Shown: positions 48,801-55,927 of the stretch, in pieces | How the letters are laid out: every line of letters starts with the position of its first letter | How positions within the stretch are numbered: the first letter of the stretch is position 1 | Source: Verrucomicrobiia bacterium DG1235 | GTDB taxonomy: Bacteria > Verrucomicrobiota > Verrucomicrobiia > Opitutales > Opitutaceae | Length of the DNA stretch: 64,000 bases | Assembly: GCA_000155695.1 (NCBI GenBank) | Contig: DS990592.1 | Span: 2,518,473 to 2,582,472, forward strand | Direction: 5' to 3' | The notes under the pieces: model-generated | The model's database searches: none | What the model saw: only the letters and a program-made list of their open reading frames with translations | Told to the model about the DNA's origin: nothing | Program-made: the position numbers and the translations under genes

Positions 48801-51800
48801 CGCCACTAACAGCGACGTCACCTACGCAGTCAGCGACGCGCGCTTCACAGTAGACGCAAACGGAGTCGTAAAGGTCGCATCCGGCGCTTCCTTCGACACG
48901 GAGACCGAACCGTCCATCGACATCGTCGTCACATCCACTTCACAGGACGGATCCACCTCCAACGAGACATTCACCATCGCCGTCTCCGACATCGACGAGG
49001 CAGACGTATCCGCGACAACAGACACCGACACCGCCGCGAACACCATAGCCGAAAACGCGACCGAAGGAACAACCGTAGGAATCACCGCATCCGCAACAGA
49101 CTCCGACGCCACAAACAGCGACGTCTCCTACTCCGTCGACGACGCCCGATTCACCGTAGACGCAAACGGAGTCGTAAAGGTCGCGTCAGGCGCTTCCTTC
49201 GACACCGAAACGGAGCCGTCCATCGACATCGTAGTCACCTCCACTTCCCAGGACGGATCCACTTCAAACGAGACCTTCTCAATCGCTGTCTCCGACATCG
49301 ACGAGGCCGACGTATCCGCGACGACAGACACAGACGCTTCCGCGAACACCATAGCCGAAAACGCCACCGAAGGTACAACCGTAGGAATCACGGCAAGCGC
49401 GACAGACGCGGACGCAACCAACAGCGACGTCACCTACTCCGTCAACGACGCCCGATTCACCGTGGACGCAAACGGAGTCGTAAAGGTCGCATCCGGCGCT
49501 TCCTTCGACACGGAGACCGAACCGTCCATCGACATCGTCGTCACATCCACTTCACAGGACGGATCCACCTCCAACGAGACATTCACCATCGCCGTCTCCG
49601 ACATCGACGAGGCAGACGTATCCGCGACAACAGACACCGACACCGCCGCGAACACCATAGCCGAAAACGCGACCGAAGGAACAACCGTAGGAATCACCGC
49701 ATCCGCAACAGACTCCGACGCCACAAACAGCGACGTCTCCTACTCCGTCGACGACGCCCGATTCACCGTAGACGCAAACGGAGTCGTAAAGGTCGCGTCA
49801 GGCGCTTCCTTCGACACCGAAACGGAGCCGTCCATCGACATCGTAGTCACCTCCACTTCCCAGGACGGATCCACTTCAAACGAGACCTTCTCAATCGCTG
49901 TCTCCGACATCGACGAGGCCGACGTATCCGCGACGACAGACACAGACGCTTCCGCGAACACCATAGCCGAAAACGCCACCGAAGGAACAACCGTAGGAAT
50001 CACTGCAAGCGCGACCGACGCGGACGCAACCAACAGCGACGTCACCTACTCCGTCAACGACGCCCGATTCACCGTGGACGCAAACGGAGTCGTAAAGGTA
50101 GCAGCAGGCGCATCCTTCGACACCGAAACCGAACCGTCCATCGACATCGTAGTCACCTCCACTTCCCAGGACGGATCCACTTCAAACGAGACCTTCTCAA
50201 TATCAGTCAGCGATATCGACGAGGCAGACGTATCCGCCACAGCGGATACCGACACGGACGCGAACACCATAGCGGAGAACGCGACCGAAGGAACAACCGT
50301 AGGCATCACTGCAAGCGCGACCGACGCGGACGCAACCAACAGCGACGTCACCTACTCCGTAAACGACGCCAGATTCACAGTAGACGCCAACGGAGTCGTA
50401 AAGGTAGCAGCAGGCGCATCCTTCGACACCGAAACGGAGCCGTCCATCGACATCGTAGTCACTTCGACTTCCCAGGACGGATCCACTTCAAACGAGACCT
50501 TCTCAATATCAGTCAGCGATATCGACGAGGCGGACGTATCCGTAACAACGGATACCGACACGGACGCGAACACCATCGCGGAGAACGCAACCGAAGGAAC
50601 AACCGTAGGAATCACTGCAAGCGCGACCGACTCTGACGCAACCAACAGCGACGTATCCTACTCCGTAAACGACGCCAGATTCACAGTAGACGCCAACGGA
50701 GTCGTAAAGGTAGCAGCAGGCGCATCCTTCGACACCGAGACCGAGCCGTCCATCGACATCGTAGTCACTTCCACTTCCCAGGACGGATCCACTTCCAACG
50801 AGACCTTCTCAATATCAGTCAGCGATATCGACGAGGCAGACGTATCCGCCACAGCGGATACCGACACGGACGCGAACACCATAGCGGAGAACGCGACCGA
50901 AGGAACAACCGTAGGCATCACTGCAAGCGCGACCGACGCGGACGCAACCAACAGCGAGGTATCCTACTCCGTGAACGACGCGCGCTTCACCGTGGACGCC
51001 AACGGAGTCGTAAAGGTCGCAGCAGGAGCATCCTTCGACACCGAAACCGAGCCGTCCATCGACATCGTAGTCACTTCGACTTCCCAGGACGGATCCACCT
51101 CAAACGAGACCTTCACCATCGCTGTCTCAGACATCGACGAAGCCGACGTATCCGCTGTCTCTGACACGGACGCTTCCGCCAACACCGTCGCGGAGAATGC
51201 TTCCGAAGGAACCACAGTCGGAGTCGCAGCATCCGCGTCCGACGCCGACGCAACCGACACGGTCTCCTACTCAGTGGACGACGCGCGATTCACCGTTAAC
51301 CCAAATGGAGTCGTTTCAGTCGCGTCAGGCGCCTCCTTCGATGCCGAAACCGAAGCCAGCATCGACATCGTCGTCACCGCAACATCCACCGACGGATCCA
51401 CCTCAACCGAGACCTTCTCAATCGACGTATCGGACATCGACGAAGCCGACGTATCCGCAGCGGTAGACACAGACAATACAGCTGATGCTATCTCTGAGTT
51501 TGCTTCCAACGGAAGTACAGTTGGAATAACGGCTTTCGCATCCGACTCAGACGCAACAAACAACACCGTTAGCTATTCGCTGAGCAATGACCCAAGCGGA
51601 GCATTCGATATCGACTCCGTGACTGGTGTCGTAACAGTCGCTGACGCCTCAAAAATCAACTTTGAAACGGCGTCTAGCCATACGATAGAAATTACAGCTA
51701 GTTCGACAGATGGATCCACTTCTGTTCAATCATTCACAGTCAACGTGGTTGACGAAAATGAAACGCCCACTGTAACACCGATCTCTGATCAGACAATCGA

Positions 51801-54800
51801 CGAGGATACCTCTTTCAATCTAGACGCTTCAAGCTACTTCGCAGACGTAGACGCAGGCGACACCCTAAGCTTCTCGGCCACCCTCCAAAACGGATCTCCG
51901 CTCCCAAGCTGGCTATCCATTGACACGGCAACCGGCCAACTCTCCGGAACCCCGGAGAACGGAGACGTCGGTTCCATATCCGTAACCGTCACAGCGACAG
52001 ATACCGCCGGCACCACCGCGTCCGACACCTTCGGTATCCAAGTCGACAATACAAACGACGGACCCACCGCATCCGCAATCGCAGATCAGACAACAAACGA
52101 GGACGCCGCATTCTCCCTCGACGCCTCTGCCAACTTCGCCGACGTAGACGCAGGCGACACCCTAAGCTTCTCGGCCACCCTCCAAAACGGATCTCCGCTC
52201 CCAAGCTGGCTATCCATAGACACGGCAACCGGCCAACTTTCCGGTACTCCGGAGAACGGAGACGTCGGTTCCATATCCGTAACAATCACAGCGACAGACG
52301 CAGCCGGATCAACCGCGTCCGACACCTTCGGCATCCAGGTCGACAATACAAACGACGGACCTACCGTCACGAGTTCGATCAGCGATCAATCCGTAGACGA
52401 ACTCGGCGATCTTTCACTGGATATCTCGAGCAACTTTTCAGACGTCGATGCGGGTGACACACTAACCTTTTCAGCAACCTTGGCGGACGGATCCGCATTG
52501 CCGGACTGGCTCGCAATCGACCCCAATAACGGCGTCATATCTGGATCACCACCAAACGCCGACGGCGCCGTCTACAACCTAACCGTAACCGCGTCCGACG
52601 GAACATCGACGACAAGCGATAACTTCTCCATTACGGTCAACGATACAGAACCCCCCGTTGGAACCTTCCTCATGCAGGATGGCCTGGTTACTTTCGAAGC
52701 TGAAAACTACACGTCAAATACAGACCGAGGAGACGACACTTGGGACGAACACTCTGACATCGACTTTTCGGGCGCCGCCGGGATGTTCATGGCAAGCGGG
52801 GCGACTAGCGACGAAGTTTCCGCCGCAAACGCTTCGAACTCATCCGAGCTAACCTACGATGTATACTTCGAATCAGCCGGCACTTACTATATTTGGATGC
52901 GCGGCGATTATTCGGTCGACGGAGGCGGAGATGCATCGACCGATGATTCCGTCCATATTGGTGTCGACGGCGTTGTACAAACTGCAGACGACGGGCTCGA
53001 TCTCCCTCCGGGCTCGGGCGGCATCACTTGGACAAACGCCAACCAAGCGAACTCGCTCGTCACAATCACCGTAGGTAGCCCAGGTCACCACACCATCAAC
53101 GTATGGCAAGACACCGACGGCATCGCCCTCGACAAATTCGTCATTACCGATGATGCCAGCTACAATCCGTCAACTCTCAACTCTGGGCTGGGCCCCGACG
53201 AAAGTGGCACCTATTCCTCGTACTCGCCCGAATTGATAGCCGCCCTCGCCGACCAAGCCGTAGACGAAGATGCAACGTTTTCGATGGACACTTCGATCTC
53301 CTTCTCAGACGCAGACGGAGATACTCTCAGCTATTCAGCCAAACTGGCTGATGGTTCAGATCTCCCCAGCTGGCTCACGATAAACTCCACTACCGGAGAG
53401 CTCTCTGGTACGCCAACTAACGACGACGTGGGTGAAATCTCCGTCGTAGTCACCGCTTCAGATGGAGCCTACACAGCCTCGGACACCTTCAATCTAGCAG
53501 TTGAAAATACTAACGACGCCCCAACAGTATCGCCAATCGCCGATCAATCCACTGAAGAAAACGCAGCTTTCTCACTCGACGTTTCTTCCAGCTTCGCAGA
53601 TCCGGACGCAGGAGATACCCTCACCTTTTCCGCCACCCTAGCAGATGGATCCACTCTTCCGAGTTGGCTGTCAATCGACTCCTCAACGGGTGTCCTATCC
53701 GGTACGCCTGCAACTGCAGACATCGGAACCATTTCCGTCAAAGTGATCGCCTCCGATGGTGCTACCTCAACCAATGACATATTCGATATCAACATCAACG
53801 ATGCCGTCGACATTTCAGGCGACGGCTCTTCAAACTCGCTGACTGGCACCGCTGCCGCCGAAACGATTGCCGGCGGAGCAGGTTCCGACAACATCGATGC
53901 AGGAGCCGGAGACGACTTTGTTTACGGTGACGACGCCTCCGGCATGTCAACCACACCCCAAAGCTATCTAATCAATGGTTCATTCGAAGACGTGAGCGGT
54001 GGCGTCAGCACGAGCTACGGCGTAGACAAATCCTCAGTATCAGGATGGACCGACGCGAACGGCAACAACTTCCAAATGCACGTCGGTGGCTGGGAAGGCA
54101 TGCAAGCGCCGACCGACGGCTCCTACTTCCTCGATATGGGCGAAAGCCCAGGTCAAATGGATATCAGTCAAAGCGTTCAAGGACTCACAAGCGGTTCCGC
54201 CTACACACTATCCTTCGACACGGGCGACCGCACAGGCGATCTATCAAACTCGATGCAAGTCTACTTTGGCGGCCAGCTGATAGCCACCATCGACCCACAG
54301 GCTGAAGACGTTTTCGAATCGTATTCCATCGAAGTCACTGGGGGCATGGGAGACGGCAGTGACAAACTTCGCTTCGTTGAAACCGGAACGAGCGACAACT
54401 GGGGCATATCTCTCGACAACGTTCAGCTCGTCGACGCCTACGAGGACTCTATCACGGGTGGAGCAGGCGACGATACCATCGACGGTGGAGTAGGCGACGA
54501 CATCGCGATCTACTCCGGCGCTCGCAACGAATACACGGTAATTGACAACTCCGACGGCACTTACTCCGTAACTGACTCCGTTGGTGGTCGTGACGGAACG
54601 GATACAATTACAAACATCGAAAACCTCCAATTTTCCGACCAAACCCAAACACTCTCCGAGGCTCTCACATTCGATCAGGATACAACCATCGTCGGAACCG
54701 GCTCGAACGAAACAATCGATACCGGAGCCGGGAACGACAATGTGACCGCAGGCGGCGGCACGGACATCATCGATACCGGAATGGGTGACGATGTCGTCAC

Positions 54801-55179
54801 CATCGGAACCAACACAAGCGCGAGTACAACTATCGATTTCGGCGATGGAGACGATACGCTGGATTTGAACCTGGGTGGCTACACCTTGGACTTTACGAAT
54901 ATCAGCAACGCCATGGTGAAAAACCTCGAGAATATCGACATTGACGGTGTGACCAACGATACCCTGAAGCTGTCCACAAGTGATGTCCTAGATATGACGG
55001 ACGAAAACAACACACTCTTCATCGACGGCAACACAGGTGACACCGTCCAAATAGACTCCTCCTACGCAAGCCAAGGCACCGAAACCATCGAAGGAACAGA
55101 CTACTCCCACTACTACGATACCACCACGGATACCCACCTTTACATCAGTAGCGACATCACCGACACGCCTACCTTCTAG
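36871..55179 (+). CDS. Giant (6102-residue) secreted repeat adhesin with He_PIG, cadherin-like and RTX repeats
   Basis: There is no signal peptide. The N-terminal ~130 residues (VLVMTKDGSSYLLKNFLLAD) resemble the start of large type I-secreted adhesins. After two cadherin-like domains (317-527) come 15 He_PIG/Ig-like domains (528-2007; LPSWLSFDSATGEFSGTP type), 29 cadherin-like units of 102 residues (2008-4966; SVDDARFTVDANGVVKVA, DTDTDANTIAENATEGTT), three more He_PIG, a carbohydrate-binding-like domain (about 5262-5440; VTFEAENYTS, HTINVWQDTDGIALDKFVI), two He_PIG, RTX nonapeptides (GGAGSDNIDAGAGDDFVYG), an NGSFEDVSGG (DUF642-like) domain, further RTX, and a terminal NLENIDIDG/DVLDMTDENNTLFI region known from LapA-type adhesins. 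It is likely exported by a type I system and calcium-stiffened; no such transporter is in the window. ATG 36871 has no clear Shine-Dalgarno site. Confidence 0.9.
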   Translation: MSFRFNYSGDSDNKSEYELSHGQSLEFNAGDSLKLTNPDDIADLIPQGHDVLVMTKDGSSYLLKNFLLADSTQLELPDGTNINGVSFSTHQESETSTSEKTGLQAIKLEADGPNGAHVIQSVTILSAISALSQNTSAFDAFSLNSDGSDNPALREHFQSVTLSLLGSNGGSREQEQVAEISAIEQDPTNLNFRQNSDLDAEEADAASNSTSDDEGSETRAVSIDITNTIDTSNVDDLNRLRVTATVINSDGEEIESETIVDSEIETVTVVVEIDEEDAGQQVEVEVVVTDPAEEDKVIDRDELTVVLPDPFNDENVSLTLSNSDVLENEAGYVVGNLDAIGSEDEIEGPFSYSIVADDSALFEIDGSTLKLKNDASIDFENAPGSYTVTIRVENEEGTQIDRAVTLRPADANDAPDITEFSIAGAEDSHIPFERDTFEQAFADVDGDDTLASVRIETLPENGSLLLGSESLVIGQTIDIDDISSVTFQPAENWNGHTDFNWSGFDGTDWSTQSATVSIDVDSVNDTPVATFSVATQTANEDAAFSFEIPSELFADADSADTLTLSAALPAWLTFDPTTGTISGIPSYDYVGSHTVSITATDSKGESVTTSFDLNVDNINDRPTFTPIQAVSIGEYDSIDIDAGSSFSDEDASFGDSIIFSASLADGSDLPDWLTLDEATGRITGTPPQGQDTDLNIRVTATDESAASASTTFSFHVSNQNDAPELVTEIEDATTAEDAPFSFDVSSNFADSDLADTLTYSATLPDGTELPDWIEFDSATGTFSGTPTNDDVGMLAVTVTATDGEKSASDTFAIMVQNTNDGPVASGIANQTASEDLSFSLDVSDSFSDIDAGDALTYSATLTNGSDLPDWLEFDEATGNFYGTPGNEDVGELAILVVASDGQANANAIFSIEVENTNDGPVATFIPDQEATEDAAFLFDASDAFSDIDAGDELTYSATLENGDPLPDWITINRYTGELSGTPENANVGSLSLTVSASDGSASASSTFSIEIENTNDGPVVSTSITDKSLNEDAPFTLDISDNFFDADLGDTLSYSATLENGDPLPSWLSFDSATGEFSGTPANSDVGTISLKVTASDGEVAAETTFQIEVDNENDAPVVWTSLDDQTIDEDAAFSLDLSSNFGDVDFFDTLTFSATLENGDPLPGWLSFNSETGEISGTPENGDIGSLSITVSASDGQQSARDTFTLTVENTNDGPVVTTDIEDQTVAEDSEFVLETIGNFSDADQGDVLTFSAQLADGSELPSWLSIDPETGTLSGTPENGDVGELSLIVTANDGEASTQSGFRITVDNTNDTPTVTAAVDDQSLLEDNAFSLDLSSSFDDVDASDTLSYSATLDDGSDLPSWLSVDPETGILSGTPENSYIGELSLTITASDGEASTSLPVTLKVENTNDQPVVTAATVDQTTSEDSLFTLDTSAAFADVDAGDTLSYSATLADGSDLPNWLSIDTETGELSGTPENRDVGSISVTVTATDEAGATVSDTFGIQIDNTNDGPTATAIADQSATEDSAFSLDVSSNFGDVDFFDELTFSATLENGDPLPDWLTIDNETGVLSGTPGNGDVGELNIIVSANDGIATTTDAFHLTVENTNDGPVVTSDIENQSVNEDDAFTLETIGNFDDADLGDVLTFSATLADGSPLPDWLTIDPETGTLSGTPENNDVGTITVTVIATDPSVSTASDTFNLQVDNTNDGPTVRAIADQTTDEDAPFTLDTSTSFSDVDAGDTLTYSATLENGAPLPSWLTIDSATGELSGTPKNGDVGTITVTVTATDASGSSASDTFGIQVDNTNDGPTATAIANQTTDEDAAFSLDASSSFADVDAGDTLTFSATLENDDPLPDWISIDPATGKLTGTPRNEDVGTLSINVTANDGESTVTSTFTIEIENTNDGPVATEISDQQAKEDSAFNLDISNSFSDIDAGDTLEFEATLSDGSPLPSWLSFDTTSGQFSGTPDTNHVGDIEVKVVATDGEEIAYESFTINIEKTNDNISVTTDIDADTNQIDENDTEGAAVGIVASATDADVGDSITYSVDDARFAVNPDGTVRVANGATFDAETEGSIDIVVTSTSEDGSTSNETFTIAVSDIDEADISATTDTDTAANTIAENATEGTTVGITASATDSDATNSDVTYSVDDARFTVDSNGVVKVESGASFDTETEPSIDIVVTSTSQDGSTSNETFTIAVNDIDEADISATTDTDTDANTIAENTTEGTTVGITASATDSDATNSDVTYTVDDARFTVDANGVVKVASGASFDTETEPSIDIVVTSTSQDGSTSNETFTIAVSDIDEADVSATTDTDTDANTIAENATEGTTVGITASATDSDATNSDVSYSVNDARFTVDANGVVKVAAGASFDTETEPSIDIVVTSTSEDGSTSNETFTIAVSDIDEADVSATTDTDTDANTIAENTTEGTTVGITASATDADATNSDVTYSVDDARFTVDSNGVVKVASGASFDTETEPSIDIVVTSTSQDGSTSNETFTIAVSDIDEADVSATTDTDATANTIAENATEGTTVGITASATDADATNSNVTYSVDDARFTVDANGVVKVASGASFDTETEPSIDIVVTSTSQDGSTSNETFTIAVSDIDEADVSATTDTDTDANTIAENATEGTTVGITASATDADATNSDVSYSVDDARFTVDANGVVKVASGASFDTETEPSIDIVVTSTSQDGSTSNETFTIAVSDIDEADVSATTDTDATANTIAENATEGTTVGITASATDSDATNSDVTYSVDDARFTVDANGVVKVASGASFDTETEPSIDIVVTSTSQDGSSSSETFTIAVSDIDEADVSATTDTDATANTIAENATEGTTVGITASATDADATNSDVSYSVDDARFTVDANGVVKVASGASFDTETEPSIDIVVTSTSQDGSTSNETFTIAVSDIDEADVSATTDTDATANTIAENATEGTTVGITASATDSDATNSDVTYSVDDARFTVDANGVVKVASGASFDTETEPSIDIVVTSTSQDGSSSSETFTIAVSDIDEADVSATTDTDATANTIAENATEGTTVGITASATDADATNSDVSYSVDDARFTVDANGVVKVASGASFDTETEPSIDIVVTSTSQDGSTSNETFTIAVSDIDEADVSATTDTDATANTIAENATEGTTVGITASATDSDATNSDVTYSVDDARFTVDANGVVKVASGASFDTETEPSIDIVVTSTSQDGSSSNETFTIAVSDIDEADVSATTDTDATANTIAENATEGTTVGITASATDADATNSNVTYSVDDARFTVDANGVVKVASGASFDTETEPSIDIVVTSTSQDGSTSNETFTIAVSDIDESDVSATTDTDTAANTIAENATEGTTVGITASATDADATNSDVTYSVDDARFTVDSNGVVKVASGASFDTETEPSIDIVVTSTSQDGSSSSETFTIAVSDIDEADVSATTDTDTDANTIAENTTEGTTVGITASATDADATNSDVTYAVDDARFTVDANGVVKVASGASFDTETEPSIDIVVTSTSQDGSTSNETFTIAVSDIDEADISATTDTDTDANTIAENATEGTTVGITASATDSDATNSDVTYTVDDARFTVDSNGVVKVASGASFDTETEPSIDIVVTSTSQDGSTSNETFTIAVSDIDEADVSATTDTDTAANTIAENATEGTTVGITASATDADATNSDVTYSVDDARFTVDSNGVVKVASGASFDTETEPSIDIVVTSTSQDGSSSSETFTIAVSDIDEADVSATTDTDTDANTIAENTTEGTTVGITASATDADATNSDVTYAVDDARFTVDANGVVKVASGASFDTETEPSIDIVVTSTSQDGSTSNETFSISVSDIDEADVSATADTDTDANTIAENATEGTTVGITASATDADATNSDVTYSVNDARFTVDANGVVKVAAGASFDTETEPSIDIVVTSTSQDGSTSNETFTIAVSDIDESDVSATTDTDTDANTIAENATEGTTVGITASATDSDATNSDVTYAVSDARFTVDANGVVKVASGASFDTETEPSIDIVVTSTSQDGSTSNETFTIAVSDIDEADVSATTDTDTAANTIAENATEGTTVGITASATDSDATNSDVSYSVDDARFTVDANGVVKVASGASFDTETEPSIDIVVTSTSQDGSTSNETFSIAVSDIDEADVSATTDTDASANTIAENATEGTTVGITASATDADATNSDVTYSVNDARFTVDANGVVKVASGASFDTETEPSIDIVVTSTSQDGSTSNETFTIAVSDIDEADVSATTDTDTAANTIAENATEGTTVGITASATDSDATNSDVSYSVDDARFTVDANGVVKVASGASFDTETEPSIDIVVTSTSQDGSTSNETFSIAVSDIDEADVSATTDTDASANTIAENATEGTTVGITASATDADATNSDVTYSVNDARFTVDANGVVKVAAGASFDTETEPSIDIVVTSTSQDGSTSNETFSISVSDIDEADVSATADTDTDANTIAENATEGTTVGITASATDADATNSDVTYSVNDARFTVDANGVVKVAAGASFDTETEPSIDIVVTSTSQDGSTSNETFSISVSDIDEADVSVTTDTDTDANTIAENATEGTTVGITASATDSDATNSDVSYSVNDARFTVDANGVVKVAAGASFDTETEPSIDIVVTSTSQDGSTSNETFSISVSDIDEADVSATADTDTDANTIAENATEGTTVGITASATDADATNSEVSYSVNDARFTVDANGVVKVAAGASFDTETEPSIDIVVTSTSQDGSTSNETFTIAVSDIDEADVSAVSDTDASANTVAENASEGTTVGVAASASDADATDTVSYSVDDARFTVNPNGVVSVASGASFDAETEASIDIVVTATSTDGSTSTETFSIDVSDIDEADVSAAVDTDNTADAISEFASNGSTVGITAFASDSDATNNTVSYSLSNDPSGAFDIDSVTGVVTVADASKINFETASSHTIEITASSTDGSTSVQSFTVNVVDENETPTVTPISDQTIDEDTSFNLDASSYFADVDAGDTLSFSATLQNGSPLPSWLSIDTATGQLSGTPENGDVGSISVTVTATDTAGTTASDTFGIQVDNTNDGPTASAIADQTTNEDAAFSLDASANFADVDAGDTLSFSATLQNGSPLPSWLSIDTATGQLSGTPENGDVGSISVTITATDAAGSTASDTFGIQVDNTNDGPTVTSSISDQSVDELGDLSLDISSNFSDVDAGDTLTFSATLADGSALPDWLAIDPNNGVISGSPPNADGAVYNLTVTASDGTSTTSDNFSITVNDTEPPVGTFLMQDGLVTFEAENYTSNTDRGDDTWDEHSDIDFSGAAGMFMASGATSDEVSAANASNSSELTYDVYFESAGTYYIWMRGDYSVDGGGDASTDDSVHIGVDGVVQTADDGLDLPPGSGGITWTNANQANSLVTITVGSPGHHTINVWQDTDGIALDKFVITDDASYNPSTLNSGLGPDESGTYSSYSPELIAALADQAVDEDATFSMDTSISFSDADGDTLSYSAKLADGSDLPSWLTINSTTGELSGTPTNDDVGEISVVVTASDGAYTASDTFNLAVENTNDAPTVSPIADQSTEENAAFSLDVSSSFADPDAGDTLTFSATLADGSTLPSWLSIDSSTGVLSGTPATADIGTISVKVIASDGATSTNDIFDININDAVDISGDGSSNSLTGTAAAETIAGGAGSDNIDAGAGDDFVYGDDASGMSTTPQSYLINGSFEDVSGGVSTSYGVDKSSVSGWTDANGNNFQMHVGGWEGMQAPTDGSYFLDMGESPGQMDISQSVQGLTSGSAYTLSFDTGDRTGDLSNSMQVYFGGQLIATIDPQAEDVFESYSIEVTGGMGDGSDKLRFVETGTSDNWGISLDNVQLVDAYEDSITGGAGDDTIDGGVGDDIAIYSGARNEYTVIDNSDGTYSVTDSVGGRDGTDTITNIENLQFSDQTQTLSEALTFDQDTTIVGTGSNETIDTGAGNDNVTAGGGTDIIDTGMGDDVVTIGTNTSASTTIDFGDGDDTLDLNLGGYTLDFTNISNAMVKNLENIDIDGVTNDTLKLSTSDVLDMTDENNTLFIDGNTGDTVQIDSSYASQGTETIEGTDYSHYYDTTTDTHLYISSDITDTPTF
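38452..42891 (+). repeat. 15 tandem He_PIG/Ig-like domains (about 98 residues each)
   Basis: Each unit has NEDAPF or EDAAF near its start, D-x-D-x-GDTL, LPSWL or LPDWL, a TGxxSGTP turn, and ends with V-N-T-N-D-G-P. Unit length varies by one or two residues and the DNA has diverged, so this array is older than the cadherin-like array that follows. Confidence 0.88.
44835..46510 (+). repeat. 612-bp two-unit block in about 2.7 near-identical copies
   Basis: The two-unit segment beginning at about 44835 is repeated at 45447 and 46059; I could find no difference over the compared bases until about 46511, where AGC becomes AAC. The near identity, including synonymous sites, indicates recent amplification. 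Confidence 0.85.
46983..48208 (+). repeat. Near-identical segments 918 bp (three units) apart
   Basis: The unit beginning near 46983 (marked by CAAACGGAGTCGTAAAGG after TCAAACGG-type wording and later GCAAGCGCCACCGACGCG) recurs with the same synonymous choices near 47901. The 918-base offset equals three units and shows a separate duplication from the 612-base block. Confidence 0.7.
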
Positions 55180-55212
55180 GCGTAGAATAGCATCTAACGT
55201 AATTCGCAAAAC

Positions 55213-55246
55213 AAACGGAGTGGCTCAAACGAGTCACTCCGTTTTT
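55213..55246 (+). terminator. Intrinsic terminator of the giant adhesin gene
   Basis: A 14-bp stem AAACGGAGTGGCTC/GAGTCACTCCGTTT (one G-U pair) with loop AAAC is followed by TT. It begins 33 bases after the stop codon. Confidence 0.88.
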
Positions 55247-55328
55247 CGCATACGAAAGAGGAATCTCCCGCCCTGCATCCATTCGCTTTGTCTCGCCCTC
55301 AAATCGGTTTTTGATCACTACCTCTGTA

Positions 55329-55901
55329 ATGAAACTCCCACTATCTCTCGCCCTCCTTTGCCTCTTAACCCCCGCTGTCCACTCCCAGCAAAAAGCGATC
55401 CTCGGCCCAAACGAATACATAGAGCTCGATACACCAAAAACTGAATACGCGGAAAAGCGAGCGCTCATAGAATCGCTCAACGAGCACTTCTCCAAGAACA
55501 TTCCCTTCGAGTCTCAAATGCCTCTTGAGCACCCACCCGAGTGGGGAAAAACAGTCAGTCCCGAATCGACAGGTTCTATCCACTTCATGCGCTCGTTTCC
55601 GCAAGCCTTTGTAGGACACCTTTCCATCGAAGGTCTCGCCCCCAATCATCCCTATCGCCTCACCCTAAACGGAAATCCCGAACGAAAAGGGAACGACCTC
55701 CTTCCAACCCCCGTTCCCTGGCTGCCAGACGAACGTTTCTACGACTTCCTCGACATCACCACCGACGATCTAGGAAGCTACGAGTCCACCCTTGGCATCA
55801 GGCTAACAGCAGGTGAATACGATGTACGTATCTACGTAAAGGATACAGAAGACTGGAAGATCGTTCTCTACCGCGATTTTTTCGAGTTCACGGTAGAGTA
55901 A
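55329..55901 (+). CDS. Exported protein of unknown function
   Basis: A 190-residue protein with a clear signal peptide (MKLPLSLALLCLLTPAVHSQ). The mature part is soluble and predicted beta-rich toward the C-terminus (HLSIEGLAPNHPYRLTLNG, YDVRIYVKDTEDWKIVLYRDFFEFTV), which reads like an Ig- or fibronectin-type sandwich. The ATG at 55329 is used since it begins the signal peptide. No family is recognised. It lies between the adhesin terminator and a convergent propeller gene. Confidence 0.7.
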   Translation: MKLPLSLALLCLLTPAVHSQQKAILGPNEYIELDTPKTEYAEKRALIESLNEHFSKNIPFESQMPLEHPPEWGKTVSPESTGSIHFMRSFPQAFVGHLSIEGLAPNHPYRLTLNGNPERKGNDLLPTPVPWLPDERFYDFLDITTDDLGSYESTLGIRLTAGEYDVRIYVKDTEDWKIVLYRDFFEFTVE

Positions 55902-55927
55902 GAGAGACTTCCCCAAATCGTTCAAAC

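Larger units (their letters stand above)
42892..51768 (+). repeat. 29 tandem 306-bp cadherin-like units
   Basis: A 102-residue unit is repeated with exactly 306-base spacing from 43008 to 50964 (26 successive periods without any insertion or deletion); the next unit is one codon shorter and the last is divergent. Units differ mainly by synonymous changes and at a few sites such as DTDTDANT/DTDATANT/DTDTAANT and SVDDARF/SVNDARF/AVDDARF. Confidence 0.95.

Noticed and set aside
43008..51566. Series of minus-strand frames of about 91-101 codons at 306-base intervals
   Set aside because: They are antisense shadows of the cadherin-like repeat; their regular size and spacing follow from the repeat period and the codon bias of the plus-strand gene.
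42892..51768. Regular repeats as a CRISPR array
   Set aside because: The period is 306 bases, the whole unit is conserved and it is in frame within one protein; there are no short repeats with unique spacers and no cas genes.
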